Below, piece after piece: positions 45,171 through 53,980 of a stretch of DNA of 64,000 nucleotides (the first letter of the stretch is position 1; each line of letters begins with the position of its first letter). Both the position numbers and the translations under genes were made by a program. The stretch lies in the NCBI RefSeq assembly GCF_001898575.1, contig NZ_MKUD01000006.1:62001-126000 (forward strand), read 5' to 3'. This DNA is from Spirosoma sp. 48-14. Lineage in GTDB: Bacteria; Bacteroidota; Bacteroidia; Cytophagales; Spirosomataceae. The notes beneath the pieces are model-generated. The model made no database searches, was not told the DNA's origin, and saw nothing but the letters and a program-made list of their open reading frames with translations.

Positions 45171-45178
45171 CAAAACTA
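45171..45178 (-). promoter_or_regulatory. -7 element TAGTTTTG before the OstA-like gene
   Basis: TAGTTTTG on the minus strand matches TAnnTTTG, 5 nt before the ATG at 45165. Like bamD it would give an almost leaderless transcript. No clear -33 element, so support is weak. Confidence 0.3.
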
Positions 45179-45198
45179 CGGCATTAGGCCGACACCGG

Positions 45199-46533
45199 AT
45201 GTTGGAACAGGACTTTTTAGCATTTATTAACGACAACCGCCTGTTTGCCCCGACCGACCGGGTGCTGCTGGCTGTAAGCGGTGGGCTTGATTCAATGGTG
45301 ATGACCGAACTGTTCCATCGCATTCGTCAGCCATTTGCCATTGCCCACGTTAACTTTGGTTTACGGGCCAATGAATCCGATGCCGATGCGCTTTTTGTGA
45401 AAAACAAGGCTGAACAGTATGGGGTTCCGTTTCATCTTACCACATTCAAGACAGCTGCGTTTGCCGCCGAAAAAGGGATTTCGATTCAGATGGCAGCCCG
45501 GGAACTTCGCTACAATTGGTTTGCGGAATTGCTTCAGCAGTTCTCCTACGCCTGTGTGGCAACAGCACACCATCAAAACGATGTTCTTGAGACCCTGTTG
45601 CTCAATTTAACGCGTGGTACAGGTCTGGCTGGTTTGCATGGTATTGCCAGTCGTCAGAATGATGTAGTGCGCCCACTCCTGTTTACTACCCGTGATCGAC
45701 TGGCTACGTATTTGGCGGAACAAAATCTTATGTATCGGGAAGATAGCTCAAATCCTGAGGATAAGTATGCTCGGAACCGGATTCGCCATCATGTGGTACC
45801 GGTATTAGCAGGAATAAACCCCGCCTTGTGGCAAACAGTACCCCGCACGGTTGAACGACTCCGGGCAGCTGAGCAGTTGATGAAAGCCGAACTAAACCGT
45901 TCCTGGCAGGAGATAGCCGAACTACAGGGCGAAGCGATCCTGCTCCCTACGAACAAATTGAACAACGTATCCGAGCTGTCCTTTCGGTTGACCGAGTGGC
46001 TTAAACGGTTTGGCTTTACAGAAACTCAGGTGGAGCAAATGATAGAAGCACTTGATCAGGAAGTCGGACAGGTATTTCTGTCGGGTACACACCGGGTAGT
46101 GCATGAGCGGGCTGGGTTATTACTTGAACCGTTGCCTGATCACTATGATTATGAAATAACATTGTCAGAAGTGCCTGCTGAACCGATTCTGCTTCCTGAT
46201 GGTAAAACGCTTAGGATGGTACTCGATGAAAGACCAGTTGATTATCGACCCTCTTCAGTTCCAACTATTGCCTGCCTGGATGCCGATAAAATCAACTTTC
46301 CTCTTACGATTCGTTCGTGGCGATTGGGCGATCGGTTCCGACCGTTGGGCCTCCAAGGGAGTAAACTAGTAAGTGACTTTCTGAATGATCTTAAAGTGAC
46401 CCGTGCGGAACGAGAGCAGGTTTTGGTGATGCTGACTGACGGACAGATTGCCTGGGTAATTGGCCGCCGAATCGACCATCGGTTTCGAATTGTGCCCGAA
46501 ACGAAGAAAACGTTACAGTTAGTTATTGCTTAG
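45199..46533 (+). CDS. tilS: tRNA(Ile)-lysidine synthase
   Basis: 444 residues. PP-loop SGGLDS (27-32) in LLAVSGGLDSMVM, then AHVNFGLR, GISIQMAARELRYNWF, ATAHHQNDVLETLLLNLTRGTG and NRIRHHVVPVL, all typical of TilS. The C-terminal domain (about 370-440) includes SWRLGDRFRPLGLQGSKLVSDFL, split here as RLGDRFRPLGLQG and KLVSDFLND. It converts C34 of tRNA-Ile2 to lysidine, an essential step. The promoter must lie in the 33-bp gap or within the OstA-like gene. Confidence 0.95.
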   Translation: MLEQDFLAFINDNRLFAPTDRVLLAVSGGLDSMVMTELFHRIRQPFAIAHVNFGLRANESDADALFVKNKAEQYGVPFHLTTFKTAAFAAEKGISIQMAARELRYNWFAELLQQFSYACVATAHHQNDVLETLLLNLTRGTGLAGLHGIASRQNDVVRPLLFTTRDRLATYLAEQNLMYREDSSNPEDKYARNRIRHHVVPVLAGINPALWQTVPRTVERLRAAEQLMKAELNRSWQEIAELQGEAILLPTNKLNNVSELSFRLTEWLKRFGFTETQVEQMIEALDQEVGQVFLSGTHRVVHERAGLLLEPLPDHYDYEITLSEVPAEPILLPDGKTLRMVLDERPVDYRPSSVPTIACLDADKINFPLTIRSWRLGDRFRPLGLQGSKLVSDFLNDLKVTRAEREQVLVMLTDGQIAWVIGRRIDHRFRIVPETKKTLQLVIA

Positions 46534-46697
46534 TAAACGATTTGGTAAGTCGTGTTAGTTATATTAAATTGTATTTTTTTGGTGTTCGGTGAAAAGTTGG
46601 CCTGTTTTGCGCTAGCTTTTAATGAGTTGATAAAAAGTTGGCATCTTATTTGATAGCTTTCGGGCGAGCCCAAAGTTTCTATTAATGTACTAACACC

Positions 46698-48980
46698 ATG
46701 AACCGAATTGTACAGGTCCTAATCATTGCAGGACTGGCCTTCTGGAGCCTGACTGCTCAGGCACAAAGTGCGCGGCTACGAGCGGCTAATAAGCAGTTCG
46801 ACAATCTTAGTTATGTCAGCGCAGTGCGGGCGTACGAGGAGTTTCTGCGGGCCGACCGAAAGAAAGACCCCGCCGAGACTCGTGAAGCCCTGATTAAGTT
46901 AGGCTATAGCTACCGAAAACTACAGGATACCCGTAATGCTGAGCGGGTTTATGGAGAGCTGGTAAAAGACTACACTGATCTCGATAGTGAAGTGTACCTC
47001 TACTATGCACAGGCGCTGGCGGCCAACGGCAAGTATCGGGATTCCCAGAAAATGTATAGCCAATATGGCGAAAAACAGTCTCAGGACCTCCGAGGGCGTC
47101 GTTTTACGGTTTCATACATGGATATGAGCCGCTTTTATCAGGACTCGTCATCATACCGGATGTATAGTCTTCCAATCAATTCCCGACAGGCTGATTTTAG
47201 CCCGATGTACTACAAAAACGGGCTGGTTTTCGTATCGGCGCGGGATGAGTCAGGCGTGTTGAAACGAGTCTTTAACTGGAATCAGACACCTTTTCTGGAC
47301 CTTTATTTTCACCCGGATACCAACCAGCTTCGTGTGCCGGGAGCCGATTTGATGCGACCCGGTAACTCGGCTGTGCTGGGCGGAGGTAGCGATGCAAAAC
47401 CCGGTGCTGCAGATCCGGCTGTTGAACAAACGAAGTTGAGTAAAACGGAAATTTTCAGCCGTACTATTAATACGAAGTACCACGAAGGTCCAATGACATT
47501 TACCAAAGATCAGAACTTTATTGTCTTTACCCGGAACAACACAAGCAAGGGAAAAGCTGGAAAAAGTTCGGACGGTGTACGGAAATTGAAATTGTACTCT
47601 TCCGTGAACCGAAATGGTAAATGGGTCGAGATTCAGGAGTTGCCATTCAACAGTAATGAATACTCTGTAGGTCACCCGGCCTTCTCCCCCGACAACACTA
47701 AAATGTACTTTGCCTCGGATATGCCGGGTGGATACGGTGGTACCGATATTTATGTCGTTGAGTTTAATAACGGCCAATGGGGTACGCCCGTAAATATGGG
47801 TAAGGAGATCAATACTGAGGGAAATGAAATGTTCCCCTTTGTTGCCGAAGGCGATAACCTGTACTTCTCGTCGGATGGTCATGAAGGGCTGGGCGGGCTG
47901 GACGTATTTGTCGCTGAGCTTAAGGATGGAATTGCCTATAAAGGCGTACAGAACGTAGGGGCACCGATCAATTCGGAAAAAGATGATTTTGGGTTTATTA
48001 CGGATAAGAATCGTACGTCGGGCTATGTAAGCAGCAACCGGAAAAAGGGCGTGAGCGACGATGATATTTATTCGTTCCGGCGTACCTGTAAACAGCTTAA
48101 CATTCTGGTGTACGATGCTAAAACGAATACACCCCTCGAAAATGCGGATGTTCGGATTATGCGAAATGGAGTGAACCAGGACCTCCGTATAACTGATGTG
48201 CAGGGTCGAACAGATTTATGCGTTGATACCAATACTGAATACGAATTCAAAGCGATTAAAGAAGGGTATGCTATGAACAGTGTTCGGTTCTCAACCCTGA
48301 CTCAGTCGCCCAAACCCGTCATGAACGTATCGATTTATCTTGAACGGTCAGAGAATACGCTGGTGAAAGGGGTCATTAAAACGGAAGTGGATCAGCAGCC
48401 TGCTAAAGGGGTTCGGGTGACGCTTCGGAATGAGAAGGATAAAACCGAACAGACGGTAATGACTGGCCCGGATGGGGGGTACGAATTCGATGTGAAACCG
48501 AATGCACCGTACACCATTACTGCACAGAAAGATCGTTATGCAACCAAAAAAGCGCAATACGGTAAAGCCAAACGTAAAACTAAGGTGGTTACCGATTCGC
48601 TGGGACTATATGGAGTAGGGGATGTATTCCAGCTCAAAAACATCTACTACGATCTGAACAAGTTCTTTATCCGGGCCGACGCTGCCCACGAACTTGACCA
48701 TGTGCTGGCTATCCTGAAAGAATATCCACAAATGCAGATTGAACTTCGGTCGCATACAGATGCCCGGGCTACAGATGCTTATAACCTGCGTTTGTCCGAA
48801 AACCGTGCCCGGGCTGCTATGGACTATCTGGTATCAAGGGGAGTTTCGGCGAATCGGCTTGTCGCTCGTGGGTATGGAGAGTCGGAGATTCTCAATGGTT
48901 GCGTCGATGGAGTAAACTGTAATGAAAGCGAGCACCAGCAAAATCGACGCACTGAATTTAAAATTTTATCCGTCCAATAG
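46698..48980 (+). CDS. PorE-like OmpA family protein (TPR, PD40 propeller, CarboxypepD_reg, OmpA)
   Basis: 760 residues. Signal peptide RIVQVLIIAGLAFWSLTAQA; TPR-like repeats (about 25-140); PD40/WD40 beta-propeller (about 150-450) with VGHPAFSPDNTKMYFASDMPGG, quoted in part as HPAFSPDNTKMYFAS, and LYFSSDGHEGLGGLDVF; carboxypeptidase regulatory-like domains (about 460-625); C-terminal OmpA domain with peptidoglycan-binding segment LRSHTDARATDAYNLRLSENRA. This order is that of P. gingivalis PorE, a T9SS component tied to peptidoglycan. Paralogues with the same layout but other roles exist, so the symbol is left open. Confidence 0.8.
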   Translation: MNRIVQVLIIAGLAFWSLTAQAQSARLRAANKQFDNLSYVSAVRAYEEFLRADRKKDPAETREALIKLGYSYRKLQDTRNAERVYGELVKDYTDLDSEVYLYYAQALAANGKYRDSQKMYSQYGEKQSQDLRGRRFTVSYMDMSRFYQDSSSYRMYSLPINSRQADFSPMYYKNGLVFVSARDESGVLKRVFNWNQTPFLDLYFHPDTNQLRVPGADLMRPGNSAVLGGGSDAKPGAADPAVEQTKLSKTEIFSRTINTKYHEGPMTFTKDQNFIVFTRNNTSKGKAGKSSDGVRKLKLYSSVNRNGKWVEIQELPFNSNEYSVGHPAFSPDNTKMYFASDMPGGYGGTDIYVVEFNNGQWGTPVNMGKEINTEGNEMFPFVAEGDNLYFSSDGHEGLGGLDVFVAELKDGIAYKGVQNVGAPINSEKDDFGFITDKNRTSGYVSSNRKKGVSDDDIYSFRRTCKQLNILVYDAKTNTPLENADVRIMRNGVNQDLRITDVQGRTDLCVDTNTEYEFKAIKEGYAMNSVRFSTLTQSPKPVMNVSIYLERSENTLVKGVIKTEVDQQPAKGVRVTLRNEKDKTEQTVMTGPDGGYEFDVKPNAPYTITAQKDRYATKKAQYGKAKRKTKVVTDSLGLYGVGDVFQLKNIYYDLNKFFIRADAAHELDHVLAILKEYPQMQIELRSHTDARATDAYNLRLSENRARAAMDYLVSRGVSANRLVARGYGESEILNGCVDGVNCNESEHQQNRRTEFKILSVQ

Positions 48981-49003
48981 TTTTTTAAGGATGGCCTGAA
49001 AAC

Positions 49004-49038
49004 AAAAAAGCAGCCTACGTTAAGTGGGCTGCTTTTTT
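49004..49038. terminator. Bidirectional intrinsic terminator
   Basis: AAAAAAGCAGCC (49004-49015) pairs with GGCTGCTTTTTT (49027-49038) across an 11-nt loop. A-run on one side and T-run on the other. It ends the PorE-like gene and the convergent small gene at 49051-49242. Confidence 0.85.
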
Positions 49039-49050
49039 GTTTATGATAAG

Positions 49051-49242
49051 CTATTCCGTGCTTTGCTTTACATGTTTTTTATGAACCGACTTAGTCATTG
49101 TTTTTGACTTGACCGGAGTGGTTTTCTTTACGGTTGTCGTCGTTGTGGTTTTGGTAACGGGTTTATCCTGTGAAGGAGTGGCAAAAGCCGTATTAGCGCA
49201 AAGAGCAGCTACCACGCAGGCAGCCCAAACGGACGTTTTCAT
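49051..49242 (-). CDS. Small secreted Lys/Thr-rich protein
   Basis: 63 residues from ATG 49242. Signal peptide KTSVWAACVVAALCANTAFA, then a tail of only 42 residues with TTTTTTVKKTTPVKSKTMTK and a cluster of basic residues at the end (VHKKHVKQ). Low-complexity, basic and presumably disordered; unknown function. Similar tiny proteins occur in Bacteroidota, but no family can be named. It has its own terminator, shared with the PorE-like gene, which supports it being real. Confidence 0.55.
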   Translation of the reverse strand: MKTSVWAACVVAALCANTAFATPSQDKPVTKTTTTTTVKKTTPVKSKTMTKSVHKKHVKQSTE

Positions 49243-49450
49243 AAGTTTAAGAATGGTTTTAGTGAACAGACCCACCTTCTGATGAGCTTTTCTGCTGAAA
49301 AATCGGTCGCTCGGATGAAACGCCGATAAAGAGTAACTTAAAAACCGCTTAAACTGTTAAGCAATCTGGATGATTCATGTAGATGGAACTGCAAGGAAGT
49401 TATGGACTCAATATGTTCACGTTTCTCAGCGCCTGTTGCGTCTTATCGGT

Positions 49451-49966
49451 TCAATGCATTATAATTCGCACAGTGACAGATAGTTGTCCAATATGCCGCA
49501 TCGTATGTTCGGCAGCATGGGTTAACAGACCAATCACGGTAGAAGGCAATTGCGCCCGCCCAACACCCCGAATTTCGGTTAGCGTTTCTTCCTTTGTGTC
49601 TCGAAGCTGAGTAAGTGCCTTATCAACCTGCACATCAAACTGTTGCACTAACTCCTGAACAGTTGGTATCGGGGCTGTTGGCTTCCCTTCGGCGGCTAAG
49701 GCGGCTAACTGCTCAGACGAAAGGGCTTCGGTACGGGCATAGGTAAGGAGTCGATCCAGTACACCCGTCAGGTGTTGTAAGTGAAAGCCGACAGAGGCAA
49801 CATTCGCAGGGCGTTCCCAAAGCAAATTGTCTGGGAAATCCTGCATAAGAATGTGAAGTTCCTCCTGTGCCTGCATCAGCGCATGAGCAATCGGCTGAAG
49901 CAAGGGAGGCATATCGGCAAGTGGCCCACGTAGCCACACTTCACGCGTTTCAATAGGTGGTTGCAT
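49451..49966 (-). CDS. DinB family protein
   Basis: 171 residues forming the DinB/YfiT four-helix bundle. The three metal ligands appear as His in VGFHLQHLTGVLDRLL and two in LLTHAAEHTMRHIGQLSV. These proteins are often thiol-dependent transferases or stress-induced proteins of unknown substrate. Single gene; starts divergent to the lipoprotein gene at 50092. Confidence 0.85.
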   Translation of the reverse strand: MQPPIETREVWLRGPLADMPPLLQPIAHALMQAQEELHILMQDFPDNLLWERPANVASVGFHLQHLTGVLDRLLTYARTEALSSEQLAALAAEGKPTAPIPTVQELVQQFDVQVDKALTQLRDTKEETLTEIRGVGRAQLPSTVIGLLTHAAEHTMRHIGQLSVTVRIIMH

Positions 49967-50091
49967 TGTTTTGCCTTTTTAACGTATGTTCGTTAGTAGA
50001 TTTATAATGGCTGAAATTTTTAGTAATCGTCAAAGGCTCGTTCCAGGGCTAATATCTGCACTAACTTAGTCAAACTGTTATAAGTGCGTTT

Positions 50092-50922
50092 ATGAAAACA
50101 TGTATTGTACGTTGGCTTCCTGTTTTAGTAAGTTTGATCCTTCTCATTTCCTGCAAAGATGATTTACCAACAGGAGCCCAGTTTCGAATAAAAAAAGTTA
50201 CTATGCAAGGTGACCAACAATACTTAACAGACACGTATTATTATTCTGGTAACGGTCGATTGAGCAGTATGGATAAGGCCTATAGTGATCGACGAAAGAC
50301 CAGTAACTATGACCTGTATTATAAAACTGTTTTTCGATATGATGCCAGGGGTAGACTAATCCTCATGGAAAAGCAGCCTGATGGAACTGGCCATGGGACT
50401 ATATATCCCGGCAGTTATACATATCAATATGACGCCAATGGCAATATTTCACTTATAAAATATAGGATAGATTCTCCAGATGCCAATGATAATAGGCTAG
50501 CTAAAGAAACCATTTCGTATCAATATGGAAGTAATAGGCAGCCAATCAGAGTAACCGATTTTAATGATGTATTTGGTGATGGGTTTATTTATGAATATAG
50601 CTATAAAGACGGGAATGTAGCGGCTATAAAAAAGACAAAAGTTACATATTCAGGAGAGACGGAGCTAGTTTCTACCCGTACATATCAATTTGATGATAAA
50701 CCTAATCCTTTTTATGGATTGTTTACTGGTCTGCCCGATCCTGATACGTTTAATGGGTATACCTTTAAGCAGAATAGCTTTTATCAGAGTAATACGTTCA
50801 ATAGAAACAATATAATATTTGCCCAATATGATTACGAATATGATTCATATGGGAGGCTAACAAAGATAATTACACCTGGACCTGGAAAAGTTATAACTGC
50901 CTTCGAATACGAGATGTATTAG
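50092..50922 (+). CDS. YD-repeat-like lipoprotein
   Basis: 276 residues. Lipobox LLISC (Cys20). The mature part has several YD/RHS-like beta repeats: YYSGNGRLSSMDK, FRYDARGRLILMEKQPDG, YQYDANGNISLIKYRID, and a final YDYEYDSYGRLTKIITP. The repeats are sparse, and no toxin domain follows, so this is not a polymorphic toxin but a surface lipoprotein of unknown role. The coding sequence is visibly richer in A+T than its neighbours, which may mean recent acquisition. Confidence 0.75.
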   Translation: MKTCIVRWLPVLVSLILLISCKDDLPTGAQFRIKKVTMQGDQQYLTDTYYYSGNGRLSSMDKAYSDRRKTSNYDLYYKTVFRYDARGRLILMEKQPDGTGHGTIYPGSYTYQYDANGNISLIKYRIDSPDANDNRLAKETISYQYGSNRQPIRVTDFNDVFGDGFIYEYSYKDGNVAAIKKTKVTYSGETELVSTRTYQFDDKPNPFYGLFTGLPDPDTFNGYTFKQNSFYQSNTFNRNNIIFAQYDYEYDSYGRLTKIITPGPGKVITAFEYEMY

Positions 50923-50932
50923 AGGAGCGTTC

Positions 50933-51721
50933 TTAAATCACCGTGCCGCCATCGGCGTAAAACAAGCTGCCCGTACTGTAAGACGACGCATCTGAGGCTA
51001 AAAATAGCGCCAATGGGCTGATTTCGTCGGGGTTACCCATGCGGGCAATAGGCAGGCGTTTGGTGAAATGGTCGAGTATTTTCTCGTTTTGCCAAAGCGC
51101 CTGGCTGAATTTGGTTTTTATCAGACCGGGACAAATAGCATTGACCCGAATGCCATCTGTTCCCCATTCTTTGGCCAGTACTTTGGTAAGCATATTCAGC
51201 GATGCTTTGCTGACGCTGTAGATACCCAGGCCAGGGTCGGGGGTATGTCCGGCAATGCTGCTGATCATGATTACACTGCCCCCCCCTCGTTCTTTCATGC
51301 TTGGGTAACAAAGCTTACTCAGTTCAAATGGGGCCTTTACATTCGCCTGCATAATTTTATCGAAAGCACCACCGTCGCATTCCAGAGCAGGACCAAAAAC
51401 AGGGTTAGAGGCCGCGTTATTTACCAGAATATCAATGCCGCCGTAGGTGGCAATGGTTTTTTCGACCAATTGCCTGAGCTGGTCAGAATCGCCTACGTGT
51501 GCAGCAATGCCCGTTGCTTCGCCACCCTGTGCCCGAATGTCGGCTGCGAGTGCATCGCAGGCATCCTGCTTGCGACTACTAACGACGACTTTGGCTCCAA
51601 AGCGGGCAAATACGCGGGCTATGTCTTCGCCAATGCCTTTGCTGGCTCCGGTAATGATGGCTACTTTATCGGTAAGATCGAATAATGCTTTTTCCGTAAG
51701 AGAAACTGGTTGAGGGTCCAT
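50933..51721 (-). CDS. SDR family oxidoreductase
   Basis: 262 residues, classical short-chain dehydrogenase. Cofactor motif TGASKGIG (24-31), NNAASNPVFGPALE at about 107, catalytic Ser in IMISSIAGHTPDPG, and Tyr/Lys in YSVSKASL; C-terminal NAICPGLIKTKFS. The Arg in VSSRKQD after strand 2 fits NADP(H). Its position 104 nt after the ATP-grasp gene on the same strand leaves open whether it belongs to that cluster. Confidence 0.9.
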   Translation of the reverse strand: MDPQPVSLTEKALFDLTDKVAIITGASKGIGEDIARVFARFGAKVVVSSRKQDACDALAADIRAQGGEATGIAAHVGDSDQLRQLVEKTIATYGGIDILVNNAASNPVFGPALECDGGAFDKIMQANVKAPFELSKLCYPSMKERGGGSVIMISSIAGHTPDPGLGIYSVSKASLNMLTKVLAKEWGTDGIRVNAICPGLIKTKFSQALWQNEKILDHFTKRLPIARMGNPDEISPLALFLASDASSYSTGSLFYADGGTVI

Positions 51722-51824
51722 AGAAAATTATCGTTAAACGAGAAGACACAATGAATTCGCAAAGAACGCAAAACCTTAGTGGTCTCTGCGAATCTGTTGC
51801 GCCTTTGCGTTTAAAAACTAAACC

Positions 51825-53021
51825 TTATTTCTCAAAGAAACAGACAGAGCCACCAACCCAATCTTTGTTTTTATTGAAGTTGACCCCAATCATTTCGCCC
51901 CGGCTCAGACGGCTGAGATTGGTGATGAGGGTGGGTTTCGGATCGGCTTTGGGCCAGATAAACAGCATACGAATTTCGCACTTGACCAGCCCATCTGGCG
52001 ACTGAATGACGGGTTCGTATTTTACCTTGCGCTGGAGCAGGTACCCGTCGCGCTGATCGGTGGGAATCGCATCCAGGTCGGCCTGGGTTATGTGCAGTTT
52101 GACGCCACTGCCCGCAAATGAGAACAGGGGTTTCAGCACGTAATTTTCCAGATCAGTGGGATAATCGGTCAGGTCGGAAAGGTAATAACTCGTTGGAATG
52201 TAAGGGCTTTTCAACAGCGGCAGGGTGTATTTGCTGATTCGGAAAAACCAGTTTGGATGCCCGACCCATTCCACATCCACATCGTCGGTGAGGTGAAAGT
52301 CTGTTTCAAGATCTGGGAAATTCTGTAAATCATCGAAAATGAGTCGGTTATAAATCCGTTTGATTTGAATCTGACGACCGTCTTTTTCGTAGTATAACGA
52401 CCGACCTTCCTTCCGGATTTTCGTCAGACAAACTGGCCCAACACCCGTGTGTTTCTCGGTCAGTACAAAGTCGATCCGCGTTTTTTGCTTTTCCGGGTAG
52501 ATTTCCAGCAGAATCACTTCCTCTGGGTTGTAATCCCCGACCAGCAACTGACGGAGACGTTCCAGATACTCGGCGTTGGTGTTAACCGTGAACAGATGCG
52601 AGAGGCTTTCGGGGATCGGGTAGAAGCTGCGAAACAGACTGGCTAGGTATGGCTGGAAGCCGTACAGTGACGGAAAGCCCTGTAATTCAATAAGCTGTGG
52701 GGTTAATTCACCCTGCTCGTCGTGGCAGACGGCAAAATCGACGGCCAGAAACTGCGTATGCTCATCTTCGTTTGGTACAAGCTGCCCCGCTGGAATGGCT
52801 TTCTCGGTCAATGCTTTGAAATCATCGCGGGTAATTACCCCAATAATATCGCTGCAGGCTTGCAAAAGTTTGTCTGTTAATACTTTTGGGACGAAAACGG
52901 GCGTTTCGGCAACGCGAAAATCGAGCTGGCCAGGCAGATCGGTATCTATTTTCGCTAAAAAAGCCCGGTATTGCTCCGGGCTAAAGGCTTGGTTGTAGGT
53001 TTGGCGAACAGACTGAATCAT
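51825..53021 (-). CDS. ATP-grasp-like ligase of unknown substrate
   Basis: 398 residues. N-terminal half has no obvious named domain but contains FLAVDFAVCHDEQGELTPQL. The C-terminal 120 residues look like the end of an ATP-grasp fold: VLKPLFSFAGSGVKL (nucleotide lysine and glycine loop, about 295-309), LLQRKVKYEPV (Glu), KCEIRMLFIW (Arg) and NLSRLSRGEMIGVNFNKNKD (metal-binding Asn). The lysine and Gly-rich loop occur late, which suggests a circular or divergent ATP-grasp. Beside a class I amidotransferase and a GCS2 ligase it may add an amino group or residue to a shared product. No family name is certain. Confidence 0.65.
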   Translation of the reverse strand: MIQSVRQTYNQAFSPEQYRAFLAKIDTDLPGQLDFRVAETPVFVPKVLTDKLLQACSDIIGVITRDDFKALTEKAIPAGQLVPNEDEHTQFLAVDFAVCHDEQGELTPQLIELQGFPSLYGFQPYLASLFRSFYPIPESLSHLFTVNTNAEYLERLRQLLVGDYNPEEVILLEIYPEKQKTRIDFVLTEKHTGVGPVCLTKIRKEGRSLYYEKDGRQIQIKRIYNRLIFDDLQNFPDLETDFHLTDDVDVEWVGHPNWFFRISKYTLPLLKSPYIPTSYYLSDLTDYPTDLENYVLKPLFSFAGSGVKLHITQADLDAIPTDQRDGYLLQRKVKYEPVIQSPDGLVKCEIRMLFIWPKADPKPTLITNLSRLSRGEMIGVNFNKNKDWVGGSVCFFEK

Positions 53022-53032
53022 AAGGGTAGTAT

Positions 53033-53088
53033 GACAGGCTCTCCAGGATGGATTTACGATAAATCAAATCCATCCTGGAGAGCCTGTC
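53033..53088. terminator. Perfect 23-bp inverted repeat inside the ligase cluster
   Basis: Arms 53033-53055 and 53066-53088 are exact complements around a 10-nt loop. It fills the gap between the amidotransferase and the ATP-grasp gene, both on the minus strand, and starts 11 nt ahead of the ATP-grasp ATG. It lacks a U-tract, so it is as likely an mRNA processing or attenuation element as a terminator. Confidence 0.7.
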
Positions 53089-53093
53089 TAAAG

Positions 53094-53930
53094 TTAATTT
53101 TGTTCGAGAAACAGATCAGTTGCAGTTAACTCTTCGATCGCCTGCCGCAAGAAGCCAGGCAGAATAATAGACTCTGTCAGAGCGATTTTGTCCGGGTCCT
53201 GTAAGTATGATACCATCGCATCGTATTTCTCCTGGCCAAAATTCAGGACAATATGATTCCGTTTTTCGTCTTGTAGAAAATACCGCAACATACCCTCGTT
53301 GTCGGCCTCTGGGTGGAACTGAGTCCCAATAATTTCGGGCGAGAACCGGATCGCCATAACTGCCCGCTCGAGTAGCACATGAGGACGGATTTTTTCAAGA
53401 CATAAAATGCTGGCACCCATTTCGTCCAGCCGTTCCATATTGGGTTCTGTAATCTGAAAATCGCGTGAGTCGACGGCAAAGAACGGATCGGGTAGTCCTT
53501 CCAGCAGGGTTTCGTCTATACCTTCTTCCGTTTTATGCACCGGAAAAATGCCGAAGGAGGTAGACTTCCGTCGGCTTAATAAGCCCAGGTCAAGGTGCCG
53601 GACAACCAATTGAAATGAGTGGCAGATCAGGAAAACATATTTCTTTCGATCGTTATGCTTATTCCAGTCGATAATCTGGTCGATGAGTTCAAAATAGTGG
53701 GCCTCCCAATGATCTGGCGAAGCCAGAGGACTTCCCGGACCACCCGACGAAATATAAATGTCGTACTCCAGATCAGGGACTTCATCTTTTGACCGAACAT
53801 CGAAAATATCGAGGGCAAGCTCTATTGGCTCGCTCCCCTGGATATTTCGAATCGCGTGCAGAATACAGCGCATGCCTTCATTGGCATGGCTATTATTCAT
53901 ATCCAGAACGGCTATTTTTATCAAGTTCAT
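53094..53930 (-). CDS. Class I glutamine amidotransferase-like protein
   Basis: 278 residues. GATase1 fold: ISSGGPGSPLA (60-70), nucleophile Cys103 in FLICHSFQLVV, where the usual glycines around Cys are replaced (C-H-S-F-Q), and the His206/Glu208 pair in GTQFHPEAD. The triad is complete, so glutamine hydrolysis to ammonia is possible. The last 45 residues extend past the fold. In GMP-synthase-type partners, the ammonia is passed to an ATP-using ligase; here an ATP-grasp protein and a GCS2 ligase are direct neighbours. Confidence 0.82.
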   Translation of the reverse strand: MNLIKIAVLDMNNSHANEGMRCILHAIRNIQGSEPIELALDIFDVRSKDEVPDLEYDIYISSGGPGSPLASPDHWEAHYFELIDQIIDWNKHNDRKKYVFLICHSFQLVVRHLDLGLLSRRKSTSFGIFPVHKTEEGIDETLLEGLPDPFFAVDSRDFQITEPNMERLDEMGASILCLEKIRPHVLLERAVMAIRFSPEIIGTQFHPEADNEGMLRYFLQDEKRNHIVLNFGQEKYDAMVSYLQDPDKIALTESIILPGFLRQAIEELTATDLFLEQN

Positions 53931-53980
53931 AGGTGGTTGTATTGCAGTTAGTTAGTTGACGACGGTGGTTCAGAGAATAA

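Noticed and set aside
51745..51824. GCAAAG/CGCAAA units between the SDR and ATP-grasp genes as another hairpin
   Set aside because: Complementarity is short and broken; not strong enough to list.
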